Shown here: positions 15,958 through 28,751 of the stretch, piece by piece
How the letters are laid out: every line of letters begins with the position of its first letter
Position numbering within the stretch: position 1 is the first letter of the stretch
Assembly (NCBI GenBank): GCA_036897095.1
Contig: JAYMSP010000141.1
Location: forward strand, 1-64,000
DNA length: 64,000 bases
Direction of reading: 5' to 3'
From: Plantago elongata
Taxonomy: Eukaryota; Streptophyta; Magnoliopsida; Lamiales; Plantaginaceae
Position numbers and translations under genes: made by a program
The notes under the pieces: model-generated
Told to the model about the DNA's origin: nothing
What the model saw: the letters and a program-made list of their open reading frames with translations, nothing else
Database searches by the model: none

Positions 15958-18026
15958 TTCAATCCCCATGCATAGAAGAGCCAAATTATATTCTTGGGTT
16001 CACCGTTGGAAATATTAAACTTACTTTCAGGCCTCTTCACAGTTAAACACTGAGAGAATGTGAAAATCAATAATTTGGGATTATATGCTTGTTTCGCTTG
16101 CTGAGCTGATCATGACCAGCTCTGCGATTCCTAAATAATGCTTATTAATTTTGAATCACTTGAGATTCAAAGAAATGTTCCCAGCACTAACTACAACATG
16201 AATTTGTATGCAGGACTTCAACACAAGTCCTGTGATTACTTGTGCAGATCTTTTTTCACTCTTGTTTTCCAGCAATACAGTCGGCTATCAAGTTTTCCAT
16301 ATGGATTCAGGGTGGCTCAAGATTTCCCATAGCCCAAATGTCGATAACCGCTAAGGATGATTTTTTCATTCAATCTGAACAATGTAACTGCTTGAAATCT
16401 GCTGTTATGTTTTCTGCTTGATCCCAGCTACACTTTGTACTTTGGAGGACTTACATAATCACAGTTTACCGATTTTATACGAGATTACCTTTTGTTTTCA
16501 GCCAAATAAAATTCTGATAAATCTGAGTGAGTTTCTGGTCTTCACAGTATTGGTCAACTCTATGTGATTTAATGTATTATTGAAGTAATAGTCACCTGAT
16601 TTGTTATCTGTGTAAATGTTTTTGTTGATGCTGTGGACAAGGTAGATTGTAGATATTGTTTCAGTATCTCTTTTCAATGATGTTGTCGCTTATGATTTTT
16701 GCTTTGCAGATTGATTTCAAATAAGAATAAACAGTGAGCGATCATGGGAACTGTTGTTGGTGCTGGCGTGCTGCACGAAGGCACATCTTTGGATATTGTT
16801 TGTTCTTAAACCATGCATTTAGTCGGTTACACCTGAGGCAAGGTTCGTCAATTGGATTTGTCAAGTGATATTTTTCTTATTGTTAGGTTGTCCAGGCGGT
16901 GATAATTAATGACACCCAGATTTCAGGGTTCAAAAGGCATCCAATATTTCTGGTTATTCTTACCTCTGCACGAGTGATCTTCTCTAGCAGAGATTAAATC
17001 CGGTTTGGAATTGAATAGGATAGGACATCTTTGATTGACGAACCTAATATAATACATGTATTACCTGCATTGTATGATCTTTGTAAAATGAATCCTGTTC
17101 AGTTTTGAACTTTCAAGTGTTCAATTTTTTTTGTGTTTTTTTTTGAACTGATAGATGAATTATATATATATATATATAAGATCTGTCTTGTAAGAAAAAG
17201 AAAACGATAGTGAAAAGAGTTATTTAGTAGTACAGCAGGTTTAGCTGACAATTTGACTTGATCATGTTTGTGAATACAGCGTTCTTTTGCATACTCATTT
17301 ATAGTCAATCAATATCACAATATGTATAGTTGACAAAATAGCAAAATACAAAAGAATTGGTTAAAGAGAGACTTCATTTGGCATCTCGAAGTCTTCTGAA
17401 TAAAATAAAGAAAGAAGAAATAAAGTTGTATTCTATTCAACTCAAAATTACTCCAGTTCAGTTCAGCTCGACTTCCAATTAATTAAATCTCACACAACCT
17501 ATGCTAAGTTGAGATTGATTTTGAATATGAGAGCCCTGTAGTTGCTTTGCAGTTTCCTCACCAACTGAATGAATGCATTAATTCTTTTACACTATACAAA
17601 TTTGTCTGCTTTACTTCCTTTCTGTTTCTATGTTACCTAGAAATCTATCCATCAAGAAGAAGTGAAGAACACAAAATCTAATTTCAAATTTATGTGATCT
17701 GTTTCCCTTACCTTCTATACATTTCAATACACACAAAAGTCTCATTTCAAATTCCTGTGATCTCCTATTGTATTTCAAAACACATCATAAACTTTTCTTG
17801 TTTTGCATCAGTTGTAACTTGCAAAGACGATATTTACTCTAAAACATTTGCTTTGCCCATTGTGCCTGTATTTGTGTTTACCTTCAGATCAATCTATCAA
17901 AAACACGTAATCCCATTATAAATCCCTGATTCTGCTTTTCTATATTCCTATATCTCAAATCCTCTGTTTCTGTAATTTTCTTAACCTTTAAAGCCCCATT
18001 AAGGATAATCTCATTTTGGAAAAGCA
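15958..18026. other. Spacer between CNL copies 1 and 2, containing kinase relic A
   Basis: Contains CNL copy 1 downstream sequence, the decayed UMP-CMP kinase copy (about 16430-17080), a short AT microsatellite at 17161-17178, and about 900 bases that are presumed promoter of CNL copy 2. No intact gene is seen. Confidence 0.6.
16430..17080 (+). pseudogene. UMP-CMP kinase 5'-half relic A
   Basis: The stretch ATCATGGGAACTGTTGTTGG at 16741-16760 matches the kinase start (ATCATGGGCACTGTTGTTGA at 7501). Bases 16886-17003 match the P-loop exon: GTTGTCCAGGCGGTGATAA versus GTGGCCCAGGCAGTGGTAA, then a recognisable GTGATCTTCTCTAGCAGAGA. The sequence before it matches the kinase 5'UTR intron (TTTTCAGCCAAATAAAATTCTGAT) and the sequence after it matches intron 3 (CCTGCATTG). 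Because introns are kept, this is a segmental duplicate, not a processed copy. The 55-nt exon 2 region is missing and the P-loop lysine and frame are lost. Exons 4-8 are absent. Not functional as a kinase. Confidence 0.8.
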
Positions 18027-21000
18027 ATGGATCAAGCTGTGATTGGAGCTGCTGTAGGTGCTACCATTCAAGTTGTGCTACAAAATGTGCTTTCCGTTTC
18101 CATTGAAGAGATTAAGCGTGTGTATGGATTCAAGAAAGACTTGAGTAAGTTGAAGGAGTCACTGGAACTGATTCAAGATTTTCTCTATGATGCTGAGATG
18201 AAGCAGGTGAATGACCGAGCGGTCAAGCGTTGGCTGGGGCAGCTCGAGGATGTAGCTTTTAAAGCTGATGTGGTTCTAGATGAGTTCAACTACGAACTTC
18301 TCCGGAAAAAGGTCAAGAAACAAAAAGGAGAAACAAATAAGGTAACCACCTTCTTCCCCCGTGTTTCTCGCAAGTTACTCTTTAGCATTAGAATGGCTTC
18401 TAAGATTAAGGATGTTAATAATGAGTTGGAGAGGATTGACAAGGAAGCAAGTAGCTTCGGTCTTCAAGCAGCTGTTACAGGTGCTGGTCATTCTAGTATT
18501 CTTGGGTTGAACAAACATTGTCTGGATTCTGCACAAACCAACTCATTCTCTGCTGAGCCAAACATTATCGGAAGAGATGATGATGTGTTAAAGATGGTTA
18601 ACCTTTTGGTTACAGCTCCGACTGACAGAACATTTTCGGTCATTCCTATTGTTGGCATGGGTGGGATTGGAAAAACCACACTTGCTAGAACAGTATTTCA
18701 TCATGAAAGAATAGGACCACACTTCAATGGAAAGATATGGGTGTCTGTATCTGTTAATTTTGATGCAATGGACTTGTTCAAAATGATTCTTGAAACATTA
18801 ACCGGAGAAAGTACTCATGCAATTCTAAGTGAAGAAGCTGTGTTGGGCAAGATTCGGAATAACTTGGAAGGTAAAAAGTACTTGCTTGTTCTTGATGACG
18901 TTTGGAATGAGAATTCAAATGAATGGGATTCTTTCCTGAGTTCCTTATCAGGAATATCTTCTGTTATGGGAAACTGTATACTTGTTACTACTAGAAGTGA
19001 AATCGTTGCTTCCAATCTGCAAACTCTACCCACGCCTCCACTACGTACATTATCAGGAGATGAATGTTGGTCCATCATAAAATCAAGGGCCATTCAGAGC
19101 GTAGATGTTCCAACAGATTTCGAAGAAGTGGGTAGATTCATTGCGCAACAATGCAGTGGTCTACCACTAGCTGCCAAAGTTGTAGGGGGTTTATTGCGTG
19201 GCAAGTCGAAAGATGAATGGCAGTCTATTCTAACAAACCAACTGTTGAGATTTGGTCCAGGTGACTCAGTCACAAAAATATTGAAATTAAGCTACGATCG
19301 TTTGCCATCATATCTACACAAGAAGTGCTTTGCATACTGTTCTATATTTCCGCAAGATTTTAGAATCAACAAGAAAAAACTAATAGAGCTTTGGATGGCT
19401 GAAGGATTTCTACAAGCTGATGAAGGAAAAGATATGGAGACTGTGGGTGATGAAATTTTCAACCATCTACGGCAAAACTCTTTATTCCAAGACGAGAGCT
19501 GGGACAGATTTGGTGATCCGTTGTATTGCAATATGCATGATCTTGTTCATGATCTTGCATGTTCAATTACAAAAGGTGCACATCGAGTTCGATATATTGT
19601 GATTGAGTCACTTACAGATAAACCAGATGCTATCTCACAAGAACAAATGATGTATTTGCGGTCGCTGTTCTTCAATGGTAAAATCATAGATAACATGTTT
19701 TCATATTTCATACGTTTGTGCGTATTAAATCTGAGAGGTGTGAAGATTGAAAAGATACCAACAGTGATAGGAAGGTTTAAACATTTGAGGCTGTTTAATA
19801 TCTCGAAGACAGGAGTCAAACAGTTACCAGATTCAATTGGTAAACTGTATCATTTACAGTCTCTGTGGATTTGTGATTTTGGGGAGGAAATCATCAGCTT
19901 GAAGATTCTTCCAAGCACAATAATTGAAATGATTAGCTTGAGGCATCTACATATTCCAGATTCCGTACAATTACCTCCTTGTATAGGGAACTTAACTTCT
20001 CTTCGAACACTGCCATATTATAAAGTTGGCCATGAGAAGGGATGTAGAATTGGGGAGCTTGGAAAGCTAACGAATCTTAAAGGAGAAGTAGAGATTCAAA
20101 ATCTAGAGAGGGTGAAGGATAAAGCAGAGGCCAAGCAAGCAGGGTTGTCCAGGAAGCCAGAGATTCTCAGATTAGTTTTCAAGTGGAATGAATCAAGGCA
20201 AGATGATGAAAGGAATGATGAATATGTATTGGATGGACTGCAACCTCACCCAAGTTTGAAGTCTTTCGAGATAGTTGGATATAGCGGCAGAATCTTCCCT
20301 AGGTGGGCAATGAAGATGGAGGCACACAATGACATTCAAGGTAGTTGTGAGTTGCTTCACAATTTGATCGAACTAAAAATTGGAAACTGCATGAGATGTG
20401 AAGAAGTTCCGATGCTTGGCCACCTCCCACACCTCAAGTTTCTGACATTGGATGGCCTATCCAAATTGCAAACTATAGGCAGATCATTTTATGGAATTAC
20501 TGGAGACACATATTATCACGACGAGCCAATAATCGCATTTCCAGCACTTGAAGAACTTAAGTTGTTGAGTATGCCTGAATTAACAGAGTGGACAGAGGTG
20601 GATGGGGTATTTATAGTGTTTCCATGTCTTCAATACATGGAAATTAAGTTATGCCCCAAGCTGAGGAGTGTTCCAAGTCATTTTACATGCCTTAAAGAGT
20701 TGAAAGTGTATGGTGTGGATCCTGGGTTCTCTTTGTTACATTTATGTAGCAGCACGAGCCATCTTCACTCAATTAATATCACAGAGTTGCCGGGGCTGGC
20801 TTATTTCCCGGAGGAGCTTCTGATGAAGAATCAAAACTTGACAAAATTGAGGATAGAAAGATGCCACAAGTTAACGGGTCTTGTTCCGAACGAACTCAGT
20901 GGTGGGTCGGCAGGATCTCTTGAGGAATTGCATATATCCCGTTGCAGTGAACTAGAGACAATTTCATGTGTGAAAAGCTTCACCTCACTTCGAAAATTGG

Positions 21001-22073
21001 GAATCAGTTGGTGTGGGAATTTGAGAAAGCTTGATCTTGACACTGTACAGTTTCTTGAGGAATTGCGTGTATCCCATTGCCCAGAAGTCGAGTCAATAAT
21101 TCCATCTGTAAATGGCCTCACCTCACTTCAGAAGTTAAATATTAGTTGGTGTGGCAAACTGAGAGAGATTCCACTTGATCTGAACAGTCTTGGGTCACTT
21201 GAGGAATTAGTTCTGGAAAATTGCGCAGAACTGAAGTCCATAATTTCATATGCAAGAGGAGGAGGAGATTCACAACAACCACAACAGCATGGTGTTATCA
21301 TCACCTCAGTCCGAGTATTGAGAATCAGTAACTGCCGGGCATTAGTTGATATCCCAATTGAACTATTCCAGTCTTGCTCTTCTTCCCTCCAGTATTTGAC
21401 CCTTTACAGGATACCAAAGTGGATGAATATTCCAAGTAGGGAGATTAGCCGCCGCTTGCGTAGTTTAGGAATTGGTGGATTCTCAGACTCCATAAGTTTT
21501 GATTCCTTCAACCAACATCTCAATCAGCTTCTCCAGAACAGCTGCTCACTTGAAGATTTATATTTGCACGGAAAAGAGGATTGGAACTCTCTGCCAGATC
21601 AGATACAACATCTCGCTGCTCTTCGACACTTACACTTGCATGATTTTGGAACAATAGAGTCTTTGCCTGAATGGATTGGCAATTTATCTTCTTTAAAATG
21701 CTTATGGATTCGCAATTGCAAAAGGCTAAAACATCTGCCCTCTAAGGAAGCTATGCTAAGCCTCACTAAGTTACATACATTATATGTTCGTGACTCTCCA
21801 TTGCTGGCGGAGAGGTGCAGAGATCCTAGTAGTGCTACTACTACTACTGCTGCTGCTGCAGCCGATGCTTCATCTGAGTGGCCCAAGATTTCACATATCA
21901 AAGATGTTTTGATAGACTGTAAGTCTCTTTGTTACTTGATTACATTTGATATATATTACTTCTTGTAAGACCTGTCTTCACCATTCTCAACTCCCCATCA
22001 CTTAAAAACTTAAATTGAGTATTGTCTGTCGGGATTGAATTATTCTTCATGCTCTTCTTTCTTCCCTCCAGAA
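18027..22073 (+). CDS. CC-NB-ARC-LRR resistance protein (intact copy 2)
   Basis: An intracellular immune receptor of the CNL class, RGA-like, thought to sense pathogen effectors directly or through a guarded host protein. The main exon is 18027-21918. A 3' intron (21919-22071) brings T and AA together to make the stop, giving 1297 residues; intron retention would add a 16-residue tail ending at 21968. Domains: Rx_N coiled coil (about 1-130), NB-ARC with P-loop GMGGIGKTTLAR from residue 210, kinase-2 LLVLDDVW 286-293, GNCILVTTRSE, GLPL motif CSGLPLAAKV, HKKCFAYCSIFPQDF and MHD at 503-505, then roughly 750 residues of LRR. A Thr/Ala-rich simple stretch (ATTTTAAAAAD) lies near the C-end. The start is shared with the two paralogues (MDQA). 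It has all motifs expected for an active receptor; the pathogen recognised cannot be told. Confidence 0.92.
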
Positions 22074-23937
22074 ATTGCTTCACCTGGAGATGCAAAATTG
22101 AAGATCTTAAGGCAGCCTTAGTGGACGTGAAGATTCAGAGTGGCACAAAAGTCAGTATGCTATCTGATTCTTTCAACTGTTAATTGATCCTAAAGATGAT
22201 TAATTTTGAGCACTTTGCATCCTCAGTAGCAACCGGCATTTAATAGGCTAAAGAACAACATTCAGTAAGTTTTTAAGATATCCAGATCTTCATCTCCATA
22301 TCCAAATATTCTGTTTTTGAGTAGGAGTTCGTTTGCTTTGATCTGATACGTTCAGTCGATTATAATATCTGCAAATCCTTTTGGGAATACACCGTTTTAG
22401 TAAGTCACATGCTATATTGATTGCTGAAGGATTCCTTGCACCATAGGCGCACTGGTTTGAAGTTTATCATGGGCTAAAGTTTGGCTCAGTCATCTTTGAT
22501 ACTTTGAAGGACTTCCATAATCACAGTTTTCATGAGCCAAATTAAATTCTGTTAAATCTGAGAGACTTTTTGCTCTTCTTGTTATTGCTAGCTGTATGAA
22601 TTTACTATGTCTTTTGAATGAATTTCACCTAATGTTTTCTATGGATATTGTTTCAATCTTTCTCTTCAATGGTGTTTTTGCTTATCTAATTCTTACCTTT
22701 TCCAAGACTTTGACTTCTTACTAAGTAAATGATTTTTGCTTTACAGATTGATTTCGATTAAGAATAAACAGTCAACAGCCATGGGAAATTGGGAGCCTTT
22801 GTTGGAGCTGCAGACAAGGTACATCTTTGGATATTGTCTCAACCTTGTTCTTAAACCATAATACCTGATTCATAGTTCTTCAATTGAATTTGTGAAGTGA
22901 AATAGTTCTTATTATTCAGGCTGTCGCGGTAGTGATAAAGATACCCAGAGTTCAAGAAGCCTTCAAAAGTTTTTGGCTGTACTCATCTTTGCATGGGTGA
23001 TTTCTCAGAGCAGAGTTAAATCCGGTATTTATCATACACGCGGCAGCTTTGAAGAACCTGATATACCTGTGTTGCCTGCATTGAATTATACTTGGAAAAT
23101 GAAACCAGTTCAGCTGTGAACTTTCAAAGTGTTCGACTTATTGTGAATTAATGTAGTGTTAATTGATGAGAGTGATTCTGCTATCGTCTCCCTCCAGGAG
23201 TCTCATAAGACAGGATAAGTACGAAGAAGTTATCAAGCTCCGTAAAAACAACTCCTCCAGAGTTTCTTAAGACGGGACATACTGTCACTGCTAGTAAGCC
23301 AGTCCATTCAAGTAGATCACCTTGGTCAGTAAAGCCGTGTTTTTTAATTTTTTTGTTTTTGATTTGATGATGTTTGTTCACTGTTCACTTATCATGGAAC
23401 AAAATAATTGCAAAAGGTCAAGGCATCAAGGAATTCAGTCAATTCACTCTATACCTCACCAATTTGCATGAATTATGTATTAGTAATTGTCCGTTGCTAG
23501 TATCAACAGTCGTTGGCTCAACCGCTCAAGTGGTAATAAACTTGAGTTTTAGCAAGGTTTCAGATTCGAGCATCAAACAAAAAAGCACTTCACTTCAATG
23601 GTGACAAAGTGAGGAGGAACTGGGTGAAACCAAACCGGTCATGAGACCTCCCTTGAAAATTCCGCTGTGATAAGTGATAACTGATATAATGCCAAATTAA
23701 TCAGGACAAAAGTGATCCAAGAAAGTGGAAGAATGGGATTCAAGTTTTACCAAAAAGACTCGCTTTGGCCTGACAATGATGTTTGTTGTGAATTGGACAG
23801 GACTGCGACGGACTCTTCAATGGTAGTACAACTTTTTTTTGAAAAATCCGACTAGTTTTTGCTACACTTTCCTCTCACTATTTCAAACATTATCCTCTGT
23901 TTCTACTTTCTTTTTACAAACAAACAGTCTTAATTCA
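22074..23937. other. Spacer between CNL copies 2 and 3, containing kinase relic B
   Basis: Holds the 3' end of CNL copy 2 transcripts, including GATTCAGAGTGGCACAAAA near 22125, which resembles the EWHKI coding end of copy 3. It also holds kinase relic B (about 22300-23110) and the presumed promoter of copy 3. Confidence 0.55.
22300..23110 (+). pseudogene. UMP-CMP kinase 5'-half relic B
   Basis: It follows the same order as relic A: 5'UTR-intron sequence (GCTTTGATCTGATACGTTC near 22337; TAATCACAGTTTTCATGAGC), a start-exon remnant around 22781-22818 (CATGGGAAATTGGGAGC ... GCAGACAAGGTACATC), then a P-loop-exon remnant around 22920-23025 ending CTCAGAGCAGAGTTAAATCCGG, then intron 3-like CCTGCATTG. 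Exon 2 is missing by the same deletion as in relic A. Exons 4-8 are absent. Introns are kept, so it is a segmental copy. Not coding. Confidence 0.8.
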
Positions 23938-26900
23938 ATGGATCAAGCTTTGGTTGGTGTTACCATTCAAGTTGTGCTGCAAAATCTGCTTCCGGTGTCG
24001 CTTGAAGAGATCAAACACACTTTTGGTTTTAAAAAAGATCTGAACAAGCTAAGGAAGTCCCTGATCATGATTCAAGATCTCCTGGCGCATGCCGAGGCAA
24101 ATCAAGTCGGTGATGGAGTTGCCAAACATTGGTTGGAGCAGCTTGAAGATGTAACTTTCAAAGCTGATGCAGTACTGGATGAGTTCAACTACGAGCTTCT
24201 CCGGAACAAAGTCAAGAAACAGAATGGAGAAACGAATAAGGTAATCAACTTCTTACCCAGTGTTTCTTGCAAGTTGCCTTTTAGCATTAAAATGGCTCGT
24301 AAAGTCAAGGATCTCAACAACGAGTTGGAGGCAATCAATAACGAGGCCACATGCTTAGGCCTTCAAACTGCGGTTACAGGTGCTAGTCATTCTAGTATCT
24401 CTCGGTTCAGCAAACCTCTAGAATCACAGACAAATTCATTCTCTGAACCAGATGATAGAGGGAGAAAAGACAATGTGAAAAAAGATGATGTGAGAAAAGA
24501 TGATGTGTGTACGATAGTTAACATGTTAGTTGATGCATCTCGTGAGGCATCTCGTGAGAAAATAGTTTATGCGATTCCTATTCTGGGCATGGGAGGAATT
24601 GGGAAAACAACAGTTGCTCGAAAGGTATTCCATGATGGAAATTTAGACCATCTCCATAAGATATGGGTGTGTGTTTCTTTCAACTTTGATGCAATGGATA
24701 TTTTCAAAATGATTCTTGAAAACTTAACTGGACAAAGTGCTCATGGATATCGGAGTGAAGACGTTGTGTTGGGGATGATTAAGACGAGTTTGAAACATTC
24801 ACGCAAACGGTATTTGCTTGTCCTTGATGACGTTTGGAATGATAATCGCGCTGTGTGGGATGCTTTTATGAGTTCCCTGAAAGGAATGTCTTATGGCAAA
24901 GGAAACTGCATTATTGTAACCACAAGAAGTCAAAATGTTGCTTCTAATGTGGGAATGATATCCACCTATCCACTTCGTAAATTATCCGATGATGAATGCT
25001 GGCTCATAATAGAAGCAAAAGCCTCGTCCAGTGTAAAGAATACAGCAGATTTTCAAATGATTGGAAGATGCATTGCACAAAAATGTGCTGGTTTACCACT
25101 AGCTGCGAAACTAGTAGGGGCATTATTGTGCGTCACGCCACAGGATAAGTGGATTACTGCTCTAGAAAATAAACTTTCTAACTTTGGGCAAAACGATCAA
25201 ACTATCACGAAGATACTAAAGCTAAGCTATGATCGCTTGCCATCATCCTTGCACAAGAAGTGTTTTGCATATTGTTCTGTATTCCCACAAGATTTCAAAA
25301 TAAAAAGGATACAGCTAATCGAGCTCTGGATGGCTGAAGGATTTCTACGAACTGAAAGGGAAAAGGATATGGAGTCACTAGGTGATGAAATTTTCAACTT
25401 TCTCTTGCAAAACTGTTTATTCCAAGATGCAGAGGAAGATAAGTATGGCATTATTACAGAATGTAGGATGCATGACCTTGTGCATGATCTTGCATGTTCA
25501 GTTTCAGGATTTAGAACCATTAGAACAGAGGAAGGGGAAACAGATGTTGAGCACCAAGCTCGATATCTTTCCATAAAGTTTGTTTCAGAGGATGCCTATG
25601 GCACACTACTAAAAGAACAAGTAAAATATCTGCGCACGATATTCATTGAAGGTAACATCACAGACAGCTTGTTCAGAGACTTGAAGCGATTGCATGTGTT
25701 GAAGCTGACAGGTGATGATATAAAGAAACTGCCAGATCTGATAGGGGGACTCATACATTTGAGGTTCCTTGACATCTGGGCAACAGGAATTAAATGTTTG
25801 CCAAATTCAATTGGCAAACTAAAAAATTTACAGACTCTAAGGATTTCACCGTATCGGTTTGCGACTTTGAAGTATCTTCCTAAGACAGTAGTTGACATGA
25901 TCAGCTTAAGACATCTTCATGCTTATGGTGCAGAACTACCTCCTGAGATGGGAAAATTAACTTCTCTTCAAACACTCCAATGCTACAGCGTTGGCGATAA
26001 GCAGGGCTGCAAAATTGGAGAGCTCGGAAAGTTGAAAAATCTCAAAGGGTCACTAGAGATTCGAAATCTTGAGAAGGTGAAAGACAAGAAAGAGGCTGAG
26101 GAAGCAGATTTGTCAGGAAAAGCAAACATTTCTGGGTTGATTTTTGAGTGGAATCAATCAGCTGAAATAGACACTGGTGTATTGGATGGCCTCCAACCTC
26201 ATGTAAATTTGAAGTCTTTAGAGATTAAAGGCTTCTGTGGCGAAAAATTTCCTCAGTGGACAATTGAGATGGCAGTACACAATAACAGTGAAGGTCTTGC
26301 AGAAGCACTTCATAATTTGATCGAAATAAGACTCTTTAATTGCAAACGGTGTGAAGAAGTTCCAATACTGGGCCACCTTCGACGCCTCAGGCTTTTTGAG
26401 TTGTCTGGCCTGCCTAAATTGAAATCCATAGGCCTTTCGTTCTATGGACATGGTAATGTAAATCCCCAAGAACCAGTCACTGTATTTCCAGCACTAGAAA
26501 AGCTAAAGGTGTGGCACATGCCAGAGTTAACTGAGTGGGCAGCTGTGGAGGGGGCAATTATAGCGTTTCCATGCCTGAAATACTTTGAAATTGTGAATTG
26601 TCCCAAGTTGAACAGTATTCCAAATCATTTCGCATGCCTGGAACTCTTGACAATTAATTCTTGCCCCAAGTTAAAGAGTGTTTCGAGTCATCTGCCATGC
26701 GCGCCTTGAAGAACTGGAAGTGGATAGAGCGCCTTGAAGAACTGGAAGTGGACAAGGTAGACTCTGATTTTAACATTTGGCCGATGTATGTAACACAACC
26801 TGTCTCCGCTCTATCAAAATCGATTATTTGCCTGGACTGTAATATCTTCCAGGTGAGCTTTTTGTGAAGAATGGAGCATCTCTTAAATTTTTTTATATAA

Positions 26901-27913
26901 TGAGGTGTGACAATTTGAAAGAACTTAACTTGCACTCCCTTGAATCTCTTGAGATATTATTTATCTCTGATTGCCCAGGACTGGCGATTGAATACGCAAG
27001 AGAAAAGTCACAGGGCCTCACCTCACTGCAGAAACTGGTCATCAAAGCTCTGCCCAAGACTGACACATTTACCAAGTGAACTATATATTAGAGTCATGCA
27101 CTTCGCTCCAGGAACTGATTTTGTGTGCATTAGATAATCTGGAAGATCTGCGCCCTGCATTTTCTTGTCTATCAGAAATGCCAAGGCTTGATAACTTGAT
27201 TCTTTCTGGTTTTCCCAGAGGAGAGATCTGCAGTCTTCAGAGTTTGTGGAGATTGAGAATTGGTGAAGTCTCAGACTCAATAGACTTAGTATCCTTCCAT
27301 GAACATCTCAATCATTTGTTCGAGAAGAACTGCTCACGAAGTTTTAACAATATACGGGAAAGAGCAGTGGGACTCTGTGCTGGATCACATTCAGAATCTC
27401 ACTGGTCTAAGACATTTATCATTGTTCGACTTTGGAATTGAATTTTTGCCAGAATAAGTAGGCAAATTGTCTTCTTTGGAATGGATTGACAACTGCAAAA
27501 GGATAAAGCATCTTCCCTCTGTGATAATCATGCGAAGCCTCATCAACTTAAAAACATTGTCCATTTTGGGATGTCCATTGTTGGCAGAGAGGTGCAGAAA
27601 GCAACAAAGCCATGGTCTCGCCAATGAAGATTCCGAGTGGCATAAAATTTCCCATATCCAAGCTGTCCTCAAAGATGATCACTGTAAGTATTACGCTTAC
27701 ATTTGTCATCAAGTGGTCAATCAAATGCATATGTGCTGGGGGTATTTCTCAGTTCGATGTCAAAGAAATGCTACAAGTAACAACTATCAAGGATGATATC
27801 TTAGTAACTTTCTGGACGGTTTTTGGTTTTCTGATGTTGTCTTTTATACTGCAGGTTTAGGAGTTGAAGCTACTTTATTCAGAGGAAAGATGATTCGAGT
27901 TCTACGTGAGTAA
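23938..27913 (+). pseudogene. CC-NB-ARC-LRR resistance gene, copy 3, with a frameshifted LRR end
   Basis: The start is MDQALVGVTIQVVLQ at 23938; an open frame upstream of it has no ATG and is not used. The open frame ends at 26709 after 923 residues. It contains the Rx_N coiled coil, P-loop GMGGIGKTTVAR from residue 217, YLLVLDDVW, GNCIIVTTRS, CAGLPLAAKL, HKKCFAYCSVFPQDF, MHDLVHDLACSV and the first half of the LRR. A 28-bp tandem duplication at 26701-26756 shifts the frame. LRR coding continues in other frames to about 27683, with further frame changes and a stop in the LPEW motif. A 3' intron (27684-27854) matches that of the other copies. The linker before the P-loop carries short tandem expansions (KDDVRKDDV, SREASRE). 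A truncated CNL may still be made, so calling it a pseudogene is likely but not certain. Confidence 0.82.
26701..26756 (+). repeat. 28-bp tandem duplication inside the copy 3 LRR
   Basis: Unit 1 (26701-26728) and unit 2 (26729-26756) both begin GCGCCTTGAAGAACTGGAAG and differ only at their last bases. Since 28 is not a multiple of 3, the duplication moves the reading frame; unit 2 is in the frame that reads RLEELEVDKVDSDFN, matching the paralogues. Confidence 0.9.
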
Positions 27914-28751
27914 GGCGTTAATGACATTGGATTCCATGAACTTTGCAATGGGGATTGAAGATTCACGGAATCAAAGCCACATCATCGAATCAGCCATCAA
28001 GAGCGTAATTCAGTTTTTGAGCAAGTTGATGTTCAGTTACAATTATTATCTCCACATGGAGGAATATCTTCTCTTGTTTCGATCATGAATCAGCACAATA
28101 CAGATAACTCTCTCTGGTTTGTATTTACTTGTGTAAATTACATGTTTCTTCTAAACAGCAAACATGTAAGCCTTTCATTTTCTTTTCAGCAGTGATACAT
28201 CTTCCTTCAAGTTTACACAATTTTATGTGTGTTCCTGTACTATCCGACATTGTTACATTCGACTGCTGAGAACAAGATCCCTCGTGGCTCGTGTTACTAT
28301 CAGCAGTAATAAGTCTTCCTTCATTACATGATCTGTATTTCTTCCTTGACCAGGCCACCATTAGAAGATGTCATGTAGTTAGTTTTATTTCTTAAAATTG
28401 GAGTAGAGGAGAATCTTAAGTTCTCTCAATCTGGCTACTTGTATTAATTCTCCTATGTTCTGTACTTTATACTTCCGCTGTGTCTTTGTATATATATGTC
28501 ATGCAACATTCTTAAAGAGGAAGAAGATGATATAGCCATAGCTATCAAAAAGACTCATAATGCAAAAATAAGATTAACAGAATAGTAAGAAGCATCAAGC
28601 AATGGCTATTGACTACCACACATAAATAAAGCAGTAGACTAGCGACTTGACAAAGAGAAGATAGGCATTTCAAACAGAATTAGATAGATATAGATTTCAG
28701 TGCAATCCACAAACAGCAGTTACAGAATTCCATACCAGGTCCAAGAATAAT
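27914..28751. other. Intergenic region between CNL copy 3 and the uL18 gene
   Basis: Downstream sequence of CNL copy 3 on one side and 3'UTR of the minus-strand uL18 gene on the other. No kinase relic follows the third CNL. No gene seen. Confidence 0.55.

Noticed and set aside
16430-17080. Relic A as a processed (retroposed) kinase copy
   Set aside because: It contains 5'UTR-intron and intron 3 sequence, so it is a genomic duplicate.
23839-23937. Upstream extension of CNL copy 3 (KNPTSFCYTFLSLF...)
   Set aside because: It has no ATG; both paralogues begin at MDQA and the region is 5'UTR-like.
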